A DNA stretch of 22,695 nt from NCBI GenBank assembly GCA_905199755.1, contig CAJKHT010000046.1, positions 1-22,695 of the forward strand, read 5' to 3'. Each line of letters begins with the position of its first letter. Within the stretch, counting starts at the first letter, position 1. Source of the stretch: an uncultured Eubacteriales bacterium. GTDB lineage: Bacteria > Bacillota > Clostridia > UBA1381. This document shows positions 15,626 to 22,695 of the stretch, piece by piece. The translations under genes were made by a program, and so were the position numbers. The notes under the pieces were generated by a model. The model was given only the letters and a program-made list of their open reading frames with translations, searched no databases and was not told the origin of the DNA.

Positions 15626-15997
15626 ATGAAAGAAGTAAAAACAAACAATGCACCGGCAGCTATAGGACCGTATTCACAGGCGGTAGTATCGGGCAATATG
15701 GTATATGCATCGGGACAGATTCCCGTAAATCCGGCAACGGGTGAAATACCCGAGGGTGTGGAGGCACAGGCAAATCAGGCATTTACAAATGTTAAGAATT
15801 TGCTGGCAGCAGCCGGAACAAGTATTGACAAGGTGGTTAAGACATCTGTATTTATTCAGAATATGGACGATTTCGGAAAAATCAATGAAATATATGCAAA
15901 CTATTTTACCGAGCCTTATCCGGCACGTTCGTGTGTGGAGGTTGCAAAGCTGCCTAAGGGTGTATTGCTTGAAGTAGAGGCAGTGGCGGAAATATAA
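15626..15997 (+). CDS. ridA: RidA family enamine/imine deaminase
   Basis: A 123-residue protein of normal length for RidA/YjgF/YER057c. It hydrolyses reactive 2-aminoacrylate and other enamine/imine intermediates released by PLP enzymes such as threonine and serine dehydratase, protecting other PLP enzymes. Signature segments are IGPYSQAV (Y16), ASGQIPVNPATGEI, and YPARSCVEVAKLPKG with the substrate-binding Arg101 and Cys103, followed by the acidic VEAVAEI end. It acts as a cytosolic trimer in known members. GGAAGGAAG at 15609-15617 serves as ribosome site. It is the last gene before a strong terminator and probably shares the zinc-ribbon transcript. PLP-dependent alanine racemase is encoded further downstream, but no direct link is shown. 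Confidence 0.95.
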   Translation: MKEVKTNNAPAAIGPYSQAVVSGNMVYASGQIPVNPATGEIPEGVEAQANQAFTNVKNLLAAAGTSIDKVVKTSVFIQNMDDFGKINEIYANYFTEPYPARSCVEVAKLPKGVLLEVEAVAEI

Positions 15998-16043
15998 TAA
16001 ACCGTATGATTTTAAGCAGCGGTTTGACGTTTGCGCTTTTAAT

Positions 16044-16090
16044 AAATCGCGGTAAGCTTTCATACAATCAAAGCTTGCCGTGATTTTTTT
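16044..16090 (+). terminator. Strong rho-independent terminator after ridA
   Basis: Bases 16044-16060 pair with 16070-16086 over 17 positions (two wobbles) around a 9-base loop, and the stem runs into a T-tract to 16090. This is the clearest terminator in the window. A weaker AAACCG/CGGTTT hairpin precedes it at 15999-16025. Confidence 0.9.
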
Positions 16091-16126
16091 GCTTTTTATG
16101 TGTTACTGTATTTTGTCATAAAAGAC

Positions 16127-16155
16127 TTGAAAAAAAGAGTGATTTGTAGTACAAT
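16127..16155 (+). promoter_or_regulatory. Promoter for the rdgB operon
   Basis: TTGAAA at 16127-16132 and TACAAT at 16150-16155 are separated by 17 bases. The leader to the start codon is about 55 bases. Confidence 0.75.
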
Positions 16156-16218
16156 ACTATTTAGATATATTAAGAGTTGTTATATATAACAGCCGCACAG
16201 TAAAACGGAGGTGATTTC

Positions 16219-16824
16219 ATGCAGATGATTGCTGCAACCGGTAATTCGGGGAAAATTCGCGAAATAGAAAAGATTTTCGGTGATTTGGGAATAGATGTTA
16301 TTTCCGCGCATGATGCGGGGATAGATGTTGATGTTGAGGAGACGGGTTCCTCTTTTGTTGAGAATGCGCTGATTAAGGCGCGGTCGATTGCAATGTTCTG
16401 CGACAGTGTTGTGATAGCAGATGACAGTGGATTATGTGTTGATGCACTCGGCGGCAGACCGGGCATACACAGCGCAAGATATGCGGGCGAAAATGCAACG
16501 GATAAAGACAGGATAAATAAGCTCCTTTCGGAGCTTGGTGCGGAGGAAAACAGAGCGGCAAGGTTTGTGACGGTCGCTGCGGTTGTACTCCCGGACGGAC
16601 ATGAGTTTACGGCTATGGGTGAGGTTCACGGGCATATTCTTCAAAGTCCTGCCGGCGAAAACGGGTTCGGTTACGATCCTGTATTTTACTGTGATGAGCT
16701 TAATAAAAGCTTTGCCGAAGCATCGGCGGAGGAAAAAAACAGCGTCAGTCACAGAAGCCGTGCGCTGAAAGCTATATATGAAAAAATAAAAGATTACTTG
16801 AATACACAGGAGGTAAATGAATAA
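16219..16824 (+). CDS. rdgB: dITP/XTP pyrophosphatase (RdgB/HAM1)
   Basis: A 201-residue enzyme that hydrolyses deaminated purine triphosphates (dITP, ITP, XTP) to monophosphates, keeping them out of nucleic acids. Signatures are ATGNSGKIREI near the N-terminus (phosphate loop), ADDSGLCVDALGGRPGIHSARYAG in the middle, cut by family-typical conserved acidic residues, then ENGFGYDPVF and SHRSRAL towards the end. Length is normal. GGAGGTGA at 16207-16214 gives a near-perfect ribosome site. The stop TAA shares one base with the start of the next gene (TAATG), implying coupled translation. The enzyme works in the cytosol as a dimer in characterised relatives. Confidence 0.96.
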   Translation: MQMIAATGNSGKIREIEKIFGDLGIDVISAHDAGIDVDVEETGSSFVENALIKARSIAMFCDSVVIADDSGLCVDALGGRPGIHSARYAGENATDKDRINKLLSELGAEENRAARFVTVAAVVLPDGHEFTAMGEVHGHILQSPAGENGFGYDPVFYCDELNKSFAEASAEEKNSVSHRSRALKAIYEKIKDYLNTQEVNE

Positions 16825-17405
16825 TGGATGTTTTTATGGAGTATCTAATAAAAAGGAAAAGAGACGCAAAGGATAATATAATTTCGGCATTGATTATTGT
16901 TGCTGCTTTGATTGTGACGATAGTACTGCTTTTTGTCACATTGACATTGGGAATGTCAATGGGCGGTGCTGATAACGGTGCGGCACAGTTCTCGTCAATG
17001 TTTTCGGGAATCGGACTGCTCCTGATTGCGGGAGTGTGGTACGGAGCATATATTCTGATTAACCGCCGCAGCATAGAATATGAGTACATACTTACAAATT
17101 CCGAAATGGACGTTGATAAAATAATGGCAAAAAAGAGAAGAAAGAGGATGGTTTCCTTTGACTTTAAGGATGCGGAAATCGTTGCCGATATTTCGGATAA
17201 CATGCATAATGCGGAATATAAAAATGCACCCGAAAACATAAAGGTTATGGATTTTACGGGCAATAAAAGCAACGGCAGAATTTATTTTGCCGATGTAATG
17301 ATTGAGGGGGAGCAGAAAAGAATATTGTTCCAGCCTACGTCAAAAATGCTTGATTCCATAAAACGCTACAATCCGAGAAAAGTATTCATAAAGGAAGAAT
17401 ATTGA
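16824..17405 (+). CDS. Hypothetical two-TM membrane protein
   Basis: A 193-residue protein of unknown function. Two hydrophobic helices are at about 19-44 and 60-79, separated by a short Gly/Ala/Asp loop. A positively charged N-terminus (KRKRDAK) and an Arg/Lys-rich stretch after the second helix (KKRRKR at about 103-108) put both ends inside. The remaining 110 residues form a soluble domain with YEYILTNSEMDVDKIMA and an end reading NPRKVFIKEEY. From memory the shape resembles small clostridial proteins grouped as DUF6106, but I cannot verify this. The start overlaps the rdgB stop, with AGGAGG at 16808-16813. nnrD begins four bases after its stop, so it belongs to the same operon. Confidence 0.75.
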   Translation: MDVFMEYLIKRKRDAKDNIISALIIVAALIVTIVLLFVTLTLGMSMGGADNGAAQFSSMFSGIGLLLIAGVWYGAYILINRRSIEYEYILTNSEMDVDKIMAKKRRKRMVSFDFKDAEIVADISDNMHNAEYKNAPENIKVMDFTGNKSNGRIYFADVMIEGEQKRILFQPTSKMLDSIKRYNPRKVFIKEEY

Positions 17406-17409
17406 TAAA

Positions 17410-18948
17410 ATGAAAGTGTGTTTTGCCGAGCAGATGCGTGAGATTGACCGTGCAGCGAGTGAAAAAGGCGGTATACCGAGCATAATTCTGATGGAAAATG
17501 CCGCCGCTGCATGTGTTGGCGAGTTAAAAAAGGATTTTGGGGATTTAAGCAAAAAAAGTGTTGCTGTATTCTGCGGAAAAGGAAATAACGGCGGAGACGG
17601 CTTTGCGATTGCAAGGCATCTCTCTGCTTTGGGGGCGGATACAGCAGTTTTTTTGGTATGCGGAAATGATTTTACGGGCGATGCGAAAGTAAATTATGAT
17701 ATAATCCGAAAAATGGATATAAATATTGACGTTATATCCGATACGGAAAATCTGAAGTACATAATAAAATCTTTTGATATTGCGGTCGATGCGATATTCG
17801 GTACGGGAATACACGGAACGATTACGGGAATTGCGGGTGCGGTTATTGAAGAAATAAACGAGAACGCAAAATATGTTTTGTCGGTTGACATACCGAGCGG
17901 TATAAATGCGGACAGCGGCGAGATTTGCGGAGTTTGCATAAAGGCTGATAAGACGGTGACATTTGCCGCGTATAAAGCAGGTATGCTGATGTTCCCGGGA
18001 ACGGATTATGTCGGCGATACGGTTACGGCGGATATATCGATACCGCAGTATATTATAGAGGACGCAAACATCGGCACAAATATAATTGATGAAATCTTTG
18101 TGAAGAAAAGTATCCCCGAAAGAGCAAATAATTCACATAAGGGCGATAACGGAAAGCTCCTTATCATTGCAGGCAGCCGCGGAAAAACAGGCGCGGCATA
18201 TATGGCATCGCAGGCGGCACTTAAGTCGGGGATCGGTTTGGTTACCGTCGGTATATGCGAATCGCTGAACAATGTAATGGAAAACAAAACAACGGAGGCA
18301 ATGACATTGCCTCTGCCGGACGATAACGGTATATTGTCAGAGGAGGCGGCAGGAATAATAAAAGAGTGCCTTAATGCTTATGACACGGTTTTAATCGGCC
18401 CCGGACTGGGAAAGGGCAGCGGCGTTACGGAAGTGGTGAGAACGGTGCTTGTAAACTCAAAAAATCCTGTAATTGTCGATGCCGATGCGATAAATACGCT
18501 TGCAGAGAACATGGACATTTTATCGGAATGCAGCTGTGATTTGATATTTACACCGCATGCGGCGGAAATGTCGCGTCTTACGGGGCTTGAGATAGAATAT
18601 ATCGAGACCAACAGACTGGTGGTCTCGAAAGAGTTTTCCGAGGAATACGGTGCAGTATTGATATTAAAAGGTCATCATACGGTTGTAACAGCTCCGGACC
18701 TTGTGCAATATATTAATATTACAGGCAATCCGGGTTTGGCTAAGGGGGGCAGCGGTGATGTGCTTGCCGGCATAACGGCTGCTCTTACGGCAAAAGGTAT
18801 TGAAGCCGCTGCGGCAGCGGCTGCTGCCGTATACATACACGGTGCGGCGGCGGATAAAGCCGCCGAAACAATCAGCATGGAATCTATGACGGCTGCGGAG
18901 GTTATCAAATGTATTTCACCCGTTATGAAAAGAATAACGGGCAGATGA
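17410..18948 (+). CDS. nnrD: Bifunctional NAD(P)HX epimerase/dehydratase (NnrE-NnrD fusion)
   Basis: A 512-residue repair enzyme. The N-terminal YjeF domain (about 1-215) epimerises R-NAD(P)HX to the S form; it shows GKGNNGGDGFAIARH (56-70), the GTGIHG loop and VDIPSGINADSG. The C-terminal ribokinase-like domain (about 222-510) dehydrates S-NAD(P)HX back to NAD(P)H using ADP (bacterial type) or ATP; it shows NGKLLIIAGSRGKTGAAY, IGPGLGKGSG, ILKGHHTVV and the catalytic GGSGD with Asp450. An alanine run encoded by mixed GCN codons lies near 470. Length matches fused YjeF proteins. A weak AGGAAG site and a four-base gap tie it to the preceding gene. alr follows after 64 bases, as in the Bacillus order. 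Confidence 0.95.
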   Translation: MKVCFAEQMREIDRAASEKGGIPSIILMENAAAACVGELKKDFGDLSKKSVAVFCGKGNNGGDGFAIARHLSALGADTAVFLVCGNDFTGDAKVNYDIIRKMDINIDVISDTENLKYIIKSFDIAVDAIFGTGIHGTITGIAGAVIEEINENAKYVLSVDIPSGINADSGEICGVCIKADKTVTFAAYKAGMLMFPGTDYVGDTVTADISIPQYIIEDANIGTNIIDEIFVKKSIPERANNSHKGDNGKLLIIAGSRGKTGAAYMASQAALKSGIGLVTVGICESLNNVMENKTTEAMTLPLPDDNGILSEEAAGIIKECLNAYDTVLIGPGLGKGSGVTEVVRTVLVNSKNPVIVDADAINTLAENMDILSECSCDLIFTPHAAEMSRLTGLEIEYIETNRLVVSKEFSEEYGAVLILKGHHTVVTAPDLVQYINITGNPGLAKGGSGDVLAGITAALTAKGIEAAAAAAAAVYIHGAAADKAAETISMESMTAAEVIKCISPVMKRITGR

Positions 18949-18965
18949 AGCGTGCCATATATTAC

Positions 18966-18997
18966 TTGTGGAATTTCAGCCGAAAATATGTTATTAT
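18966..18997 (+). promoter_or_regulatory. Likely promoter for alr
   Basis: An extended -10 (TG at 18989-18990, TATTAT at 18992-18997) lies in the 64-base gap before alr. The best -35, TTGTGG at 18966-18971, is 20 bases away, longer than ideal. Read-through from nnrD is also likely because no terminator is present. Confidence 0.45.
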
Positions 18998-19012
18998 AGA
19001 GAGGAATAAAAG

Positions 19013-20170
19013 ATGGAGAAAAGAACATGGGCGGAAATTGATTTGGATGCCATAGCTCATAATATGAGAGAAATAAGAAAAATTACAAATCCCGATGCAC
19101 AGATAATGGCTGTTGTTAAGGCTGATGCATACGGACACGGATTTCTGGAGGTTACAAAAGCGCTTCTGGAAAACGGTGCGGATCGTCTGGCGGTGGCTGT
19201 GCTGCAGGAGGCAAAGCAGTTAAGAAGCCGCGGAGTGAATGTGCCTATACTTCTTTTGGGTGCATCAATGGATAACGATATTGAGGATATTATAAATTTT
19301 GATGTAACTCCGAATGTGTTTTCGTATGAGTTTGCAAAAGCAATATCATATGTTGCCGAGAAAAAAGAAAAGGTAACAAAAATCCATATTAAGCTTGATA
19401 CGGGCATGAGCCGCATAGGATATGTCGTGTCGGATGATAATACGGAAATTGTCAATGAAATTGAAAAAATTTCAAAATTGCCGTATATTGAAATTGAGGG
19501 AATTTTTTCACATTTTTCGACCTCCGATGAATATGACGGCAGCTACACAAGGCTGCAATTCAATCGTTTTATGAGCGTAATCGGCGATCTGGAAAAACGC
19601 GGTGTAAATATTCCCATAAAGCATATATGCAACAGTGCCGGTATAATGATGTATCCCGAAATGCATCTTGATATGGTGCGTCCGGGGATTATTTTATACG
19701 GTATGTATCCGTCCGATGAGGTGGATAAGAGCCGTCTTGACCTGATACCGGCAATGACGCTGAAATCAAAAATAACCTTTGTAAAGGAAGTGGAGCCGGG
19801 CAGAGGGGTAAGCTACGGCAAAGAGTACATAACCGATAAGGTGACGAAAATCGCCACCGTGCCTATCGGTTATGCCGACGGATACCTGAGAAAGATTGCC
19901 GGGAAAGGAAAAATGCTTGTTCATGGTGTAAAAGCTCCTATAATCGGAAGAATATGTATGGATCAATGTATGATTGACGTTACAGAAGTCCATAATATAG
20001 AAAGAGGAGACGAAGCAATTATTTTCGGACGTGAGGGCGTTACAATAGATGACCTGGCAAGCTGGCTTGATACGATTAATTATGAAGTGTCATGCGTAAT
20101 CGGAAAGCGTATCCCGAGAATTTATACCAAGGACGGAAAGGCGGTGAAAGTCCTTAATTACCTTCTCTGA
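19013..20170 (+). CDS. alr: Alanine racemase
   Basis: A 385-residue PLP enzyme of standard length that interconverts L- and D-alanine, supplying D-Ala for peptidoglycan. The N-terminal TIM barrel opens with TWAEIDLDAIAHN and carries the PLP lysine in VVKADAYGHG (K36). LDTGMSRIGY and HICNSAG are conserved barrel segments. The C-terminal beta domain supplies the second catalytic base, Tyr268 in SYGKEY, and IGYADGYLR, GRICMDQCMIDVT and YEVSCVIGKRIPR follow. GAGAGGAA at 18998-19005 is the ribosome site. The placement directly before a mazEF-type pair matches Bacillus and Clostridium. Confidence 0.97.
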   Translation: MEKRTWAEIDLDAIAHNMREIRKITNPDAQIMAVVKADAYGHGFLEVTKALLENGADRLAVAVLQEAKQLRSRGVNVPILLLGASMDNDIEDIINFDVTPNVFSYEFAKAISYVAEKKEKVTKIHIKLDTGMSRIGYVVSDDNTEIVNEIEKISKLPYIEIEGIFSHFSTSDEYDGSYTRLQFNRFMSVIGDLEKRGVNIPIKHICNSAGIMMYPEMHLDMVRPGIILYGMYPSDEVDKSRLDLIPAMTLKSKITFVKEVEPGRGVSYGKEYITDKVTKIATVPIGYADGYLRKIAGKGKMLVHGVKAPIIGRICMDQCMIDVTEVHNIERGDEAIIFGREGVTIDDLASWLDTINYEVSCVIGKRIPRIYTKDGKAVKVLNYLL

Positions 20171-20209
20171 TTGAGATTGAGGAAAAAACAAGAAAGGGGC
20201 CTGATTGCT

Positions 20210-20368
20210 TTGTCACACAACAGTAAAGCCGACGACAAGCTTATTAAACAGCTTGAAAGCGGGTATAAGGAAATGTCAGAGATAAATCTTAAGCTGGCAC
20301 AAGAGTGTTTGGAAGCGGATAACGAATGTCTTTCGCAGTGTGAGGAAAAACTGACGGAGTGTGAATAA
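20210..20368 (+). CDS. Minimal MazE/EndoAI-type antitoxin lacking a DNA-binding domain
   Basis: A 52-residue acidic protein two bases upstream of mazF. The start is TTG 20210, ten bases after AGAAAGGGG (20191-20199); in-frame TTGs at 20171 and 20177 have no ribosome site. The segment LESGYKEMSEINLKLA resembles the C-terminal toxin-binding tail of EndoAI (MRRGYMEMAKINLNIS in B. subtilis, quoted from memory), and ELAECE-like endings are known in clostridial MazE; here the end is EEKLTECE. The ribbon-helix-helix domain that normally precedes this tail is absent, and the 39 bases back to the alr stop cannot hold one. It therefore should bind and silence MazF but not repress transcription. Four cysteines are notable in so small a protein. 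Identity rests on position and the motif match. Confidence 0.72.
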   Translation: MSHNSKADDKLIKQLESGYKEMSEINLKLAQECLEADNECLSQCEEKLTECE

Positions 20369-20370
20369 AA

Positions 20371-20721
20371 GTGATTGTGAAACGAGGAGATATTTACTAC
20401 GCGGATTTAAGTCCCGTTGTAGGCAGTGAGCAGGGAGGAGTACGTCCCGTTCTTATAATACAGAACGACGTGGGCAACAAATACAGTCCGACTGTTATTG
20501 CGGCTGCAATTACCAGCCGTATCAATAAGGCTAAAATGCCTACTCATATTGAGTTATCTGCGGCTGAATACGGACTTAATAAGGACAGTGTAGTGCTATT
20601 GGAACAAATCAGGACAATTGATAAGAAAAGATTACGAGAGAAAATAGGACGTCTTGATAATGAGCTTATGGATAAGGTTAACAATGCTCTGTCGATAAGC
20701 TTTGGTCTGTGTGGCTTTTAA
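20371..20721 (+). CDS. mazF: MazF/NdoA (EndoA) mRNA interferase toxin
   Basis: A 116-residue endoribonuclease toxin starting at GTG. It shows VKRGDIYYADLSPVVGSEQGG, with catalytic Arg25 and Thr48 at the same positions as in B. subtilis MazF, and VRPVLIIQND, AAITSRI, SVVLLEQIRTIDK in order. Family enzymes cut single-stranded mRNA at short motifs (UACAU in Bacillus) when the antitoxin is degraded. The gene follows the small antitoxin by two bases, with GGAG at 20356-20359 as a distant ribosome site. Both lie behind alr, as in B. subtilis. The chromosomal, conserved location and an intact active site indicate a functional stress-related toxin, not a mobile remnant. Confidence 0.95.
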   Translation: MIVKRGDIYYADLSPVVGSEQGGVRPVLIIQNDVGNKYSPTVIAAAITSRINKAKMPTHIELSAAEYGLNKDSVVLLEQIRTIDKKRLREKIGRLDNELMDKVNNALSISFGLCGF

Positions 20722-20794
20722 AGCATTGCCTTTTGGGAGGTTAATGTGTTTAACGGCTACATACCTCAGATGTTAATGATAAATAATAGTAACA

Positions 20795-20830
20795 AAATAA
20801 CCGTGATTCTTATGAACCACGGTTATTTTT
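20795..20830. terminator. Bidirectional terminator between mazF and glmS
   Basis: AAATAACCGTG at 20795-20805 pairs with CACGGTTATTT at 20818-20828 around a 12-base loop. T-runs follow on both strands, so it can end the mazF transcript and the convergent glmS transcript. Confidence 0.85.
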
Positions 20831-20841
20831 ATATACATATT

Positions 20842-22671
20842 TTATTCAACGGTAACGGATTTTGCGAGATTTCTCGGCTTGTCAATGTCACAGCCCTTTA
20901 AGGAAGCGACATAATATCCGAACAGCTGGAGCGGTACAACCGCCAGAGACGGCAGTGTAAATTCATCCGAATCGGGAATTATGACAACATGGTCGCATAC
21001 ATCAGCCATATCGTCGTAATGCTCGCGTGTGGTAAGTCCCATTACAACAGCGCCGCGCGCCTTAACCTCTTTGACATTTGATATGGTTTTGTCAAACAAG
21101 TCATTTCCCGTTGCGAGTGCAACAACGAGGGTACCCTCCTCGATAAGTGAAATAGTACCATGCTTTAATTCGCCTGCCGCATATGCTTCGGAATGAATAT
21201 ATGATATTTCCTTAAGTTTTAATGAACCCTCAAGAGAAACAGCATAGTCGAGATTTCTTCCGATGAAGAATATAGAGTGTGAACTGTAGAACAATGATGC
21301 AAGATACTGAATATTATCCTTGTGTTCAAGTATTTCCTTAACCTTTTCGGGCAAATCTTCTATGTCCTTTAAATATTTTGCGTATTCACCTGAGGTAACC
21401 ATGCCGAGCTTATCTGCCATGTACAGTGATATAAGATACATAACGGCAAGCTGTGTGCTGTAAGCCTTAGTGGTGGCAACCGCAATTTCGGGGCCTGCCC
21501 ATGTGTATATAACGTCATCCGAAGCATTGGCTATCGCACTGCCGACTACGTTTACTATTGAAAGAATGCGTGCACCGTGATTTTTGGCTTCTTTAAGACC
21601 TGCAAGTGTATCTGCCGTCTCGCCGGACTGGCTGATAACAATGACCAAATCATCCTTGCCGACAAGCGGATCGCAGTAACGGAATTCCGATGCCACCTGT
21701 ACCTCAACGGGAATACGGCACATTTTCTCGATAATATATTTGCCTACAAAGCCTACATGATATGCACTTCCGCATGCAACAATAAAAATTTTGCGTATTT
21801 TCTTTATATCCTCGGTTGTGAGTGAAATATCATCAAGAACAATTTTTCCGTCCTTAATTCTCGGACTTATGGTATCACGCAAAGCCTTGGGCTGCTCCTC
21901 CATTTCTTTCATCATGAAGTGTTCATATCCGCCCTTTTCGGCAGCGCTTACGTCCCAGTTTACAACAAATACTTCCTTTTCCACTTCTTCTTTATCCATG
22001 TTGTATACAGTTACGTTATCGCGTTTAAGAACAACGATTTCGTTATCTTCAAGGTAATACACATTTCTTGTGTGCTTTAATATCGCCGTAACATCGGAGG
22101 CGATGAAATTTTCGCCCTCGCCCAAGCCTACAATCATTGGGCTTGCCTTTCTCACGGCTACAAAGCGGTCGGGGAAATCCGAGCAGAGAACACCCAAAGC
22201 ATATGAGCCCTCAACGCGTTCGATTACCTTAATCATAGCATCAACTATATCGCCCTTGTAATAATATTCAAATAAGTGAGCAATAACCTCCGTGTCCGTT
22301 TCCGAAACAAATTCAAATCCCTTGCTTATAAGCTTCTTTTTGAGAGAAATATAATTTTCGATAATTCCGTTATGAACAACCGCAAATCTGCCGGACATGG
22401 AAAGGTGAGGATGCGAATTGACATCTGACGGCTCGCCGTGTGTTGCCCATCTTGTGTGACCGATACCGACTGTTCCGTGCATTGCGGCTCCGCCGTCAAT
22501 CTTTTCGGACAATACCGCAAGACGTCCCTTTGCTTTTTTTAAATCGATTTTATCATTATCAATAACAGCAATGCCGGCGCTGTCATATCCCCGGTACTCC
22601 AGCTTGGAGAGTCCGTCAAGGAGAATCGGCGCAGCCTGTTTGCTGCCTACATATCCTACTATACCGCACAT
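20842..22671 (-). CDS. glmS: Glutamine-fructose-6-phosphate aminotransferase (isomerizing)
   Basis: A 609-residue enzyme of standard length that makes glucosamine 6-phosphate from fructose 6-phosphate and glutamine, the first step to UDP-GlcNAc for peptidoglycan. The N-terminal glutaminase domain opens MCGIVGYVG; Met removal exposes the Cys nucleophile. LEYRGYDSAGIA and GHTRWATHGEPS follow (R75, W76). Two SIS domains bind the sugar (about 280-430 with SQSGETADTL, and 455-600 with HSEAYAAGELKHG). The C-terminus KSVTVE is the conserved tail. GGAGGT lies before the start at 22678-22683. In Bacillota the leader often holds the glmS ribozyme, but only 24 bases remain in the window, so it cannot be judged. 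Confidence 0.98.
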   Translation of the reverse strand: MCGIVGYVGSKQAAPILLDGLSKLEYRGYDSAGIAVIDNDKIDLKKAKGRLAVLSEKIDGGAAMHGTVGIGHTRWATHGEPSDVNSHPHLSMSGRFAVVHNGIIENYISLKKKLISKGFEFVSETDTEVIAHLFEYYYKGDIVDAMIKVIERVEGSYALGVLCSDFPDRFVAVRKASPMIVGLGEGENFIASDVTAILKHTRNVYYLEDNEIVVLKRDNVTVYNMDKEEVEKEVFVVNWDVSAAEKGGYEHFMMKEMEEQPKALRDTISPRIKDGKIVLDDISLTTEDIKKIRKIFIVACGSAYHVGFVGKYIIEKMCRIPVEVQVASEFRYCDPLVGKDDLVIVISQSGETADTLAGLKEAKNHGARILSIVNVVGSAIANASDDVIYTWAGPEIAVATTKAYSTQLAVMYLISLYMADKLGMVTSGEYAKYLKDIEDLPEKVKEILEHKDNIQYLASLFYSSHSIFFIGRNLDYAVSLEGSLKLKEISYIHSEAYAAGELKHGTISLIEEGTLVVALATGNDLFDKTISNVKEVKARGAVVMGLTTREHYDDMADVCDHVVIIPDSDEFTLPSLAVVPLQLFGYYVASLKGCDIDKPRNLAKSVTVE

Positions 22672-22695
22672 ATTATGTACCTCCGTAAAAATAAT

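Noticed and set aside
16772..17272. 166-codon minus-strand frame over the two-TM hypothetical gene
   Set aside because: It is antisense to a gene with overlapping stop/start coupling and a good ribosome site. The Ser/Ile-rich product looks like a shadow.
20746..20901. Short frame from GTG 20746 after a GGGAGG site (20735-20740) downstream of mazF
   Set aside because: It runs through the bidirectional terminator into antisense glmS, so it would be cut off in most transcripts; an overlapping ATG at 20744 gives only ten codons.

Overview
The window reads as chromosomal DNA of a low-to-moderate GC Bacillota, most likely an anaerobic clostridium of the gut type. The pointers are AGGAGG-type ribosome sites, A/T-rich intergenic DNA with TTGACA/TATAAT and extended -10 promoters, an SLH-domain surface protein, and a gene order (nnrD-like, alr, small antitoxin, mazF) that echoes the Bacillus/Clostridium acpS-ydcC-alr-ndoAI-ndoA neighbourhood. 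I see no tRNA, rRNA, insertion sequence, prophage or CRISPR array. No gene-free stretch exceeds about 220 bases.

Left part (1-4390). One promoter drives an overlapping four-gene run: an HPr-kinase-like P-loop protein, a PqqD-like small protein (a RiPP-recognition fold), a soluble SipW-like Ser/His S26 peptidase, and a CpsB/YwqE-type PHP tyrosine phosphatase. The first three resemble parts of a peptide-modification (RiPP) locus that may continue left of the window. A consensus promoter then drives a secreted SLH protein with a Glu/Pro/Ala-rich tail, closed by a strong terminator.

Middle (4400-9620). An OmpR-type regulator and its membrane histidine kinase form a two-component system. After them come a GalT-type nucleotidyltransferase with an elaborate promoter and a TIM-barrel sugar isomerase/epimerase. 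A cluster of four hairpins separates these from a convergent Cof-type HAD phosphatase that starts at TTG.

Right-middle (9620-15997). Divergent from the HAD gene is a SWIM/SNF2 helicase followed at 17 bases by a polytopic GT-C-like membrane protein. Next come a zinc-ribbon membrane protein and a RidA enamine/imine deaminase, ended by a 17-bp-stem terminator.

Right end (16100-22695). rdgB, a two-TM hypothetical protein and the bifunctional NAD(P)HX repair enzyme form one operon: house-cleaning of damaged nucleotides and cofactors. alr follows with its own likely promoter, then a 52-residue antitoxin and mazF. The antitoxin appears to be only the MazF-binding tail of EndoAI/MazE, with no DNA-binding domain. 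A shared bidirectional terminator separates mazF from glmS, which runs in from the right edge. Alr and GlmS both feed peptidoglycan synthesis. Nothing here is clearly a wholly new system. The most interesting items are the minimal antitoxin and the kinase/PqqD/peptidase module.
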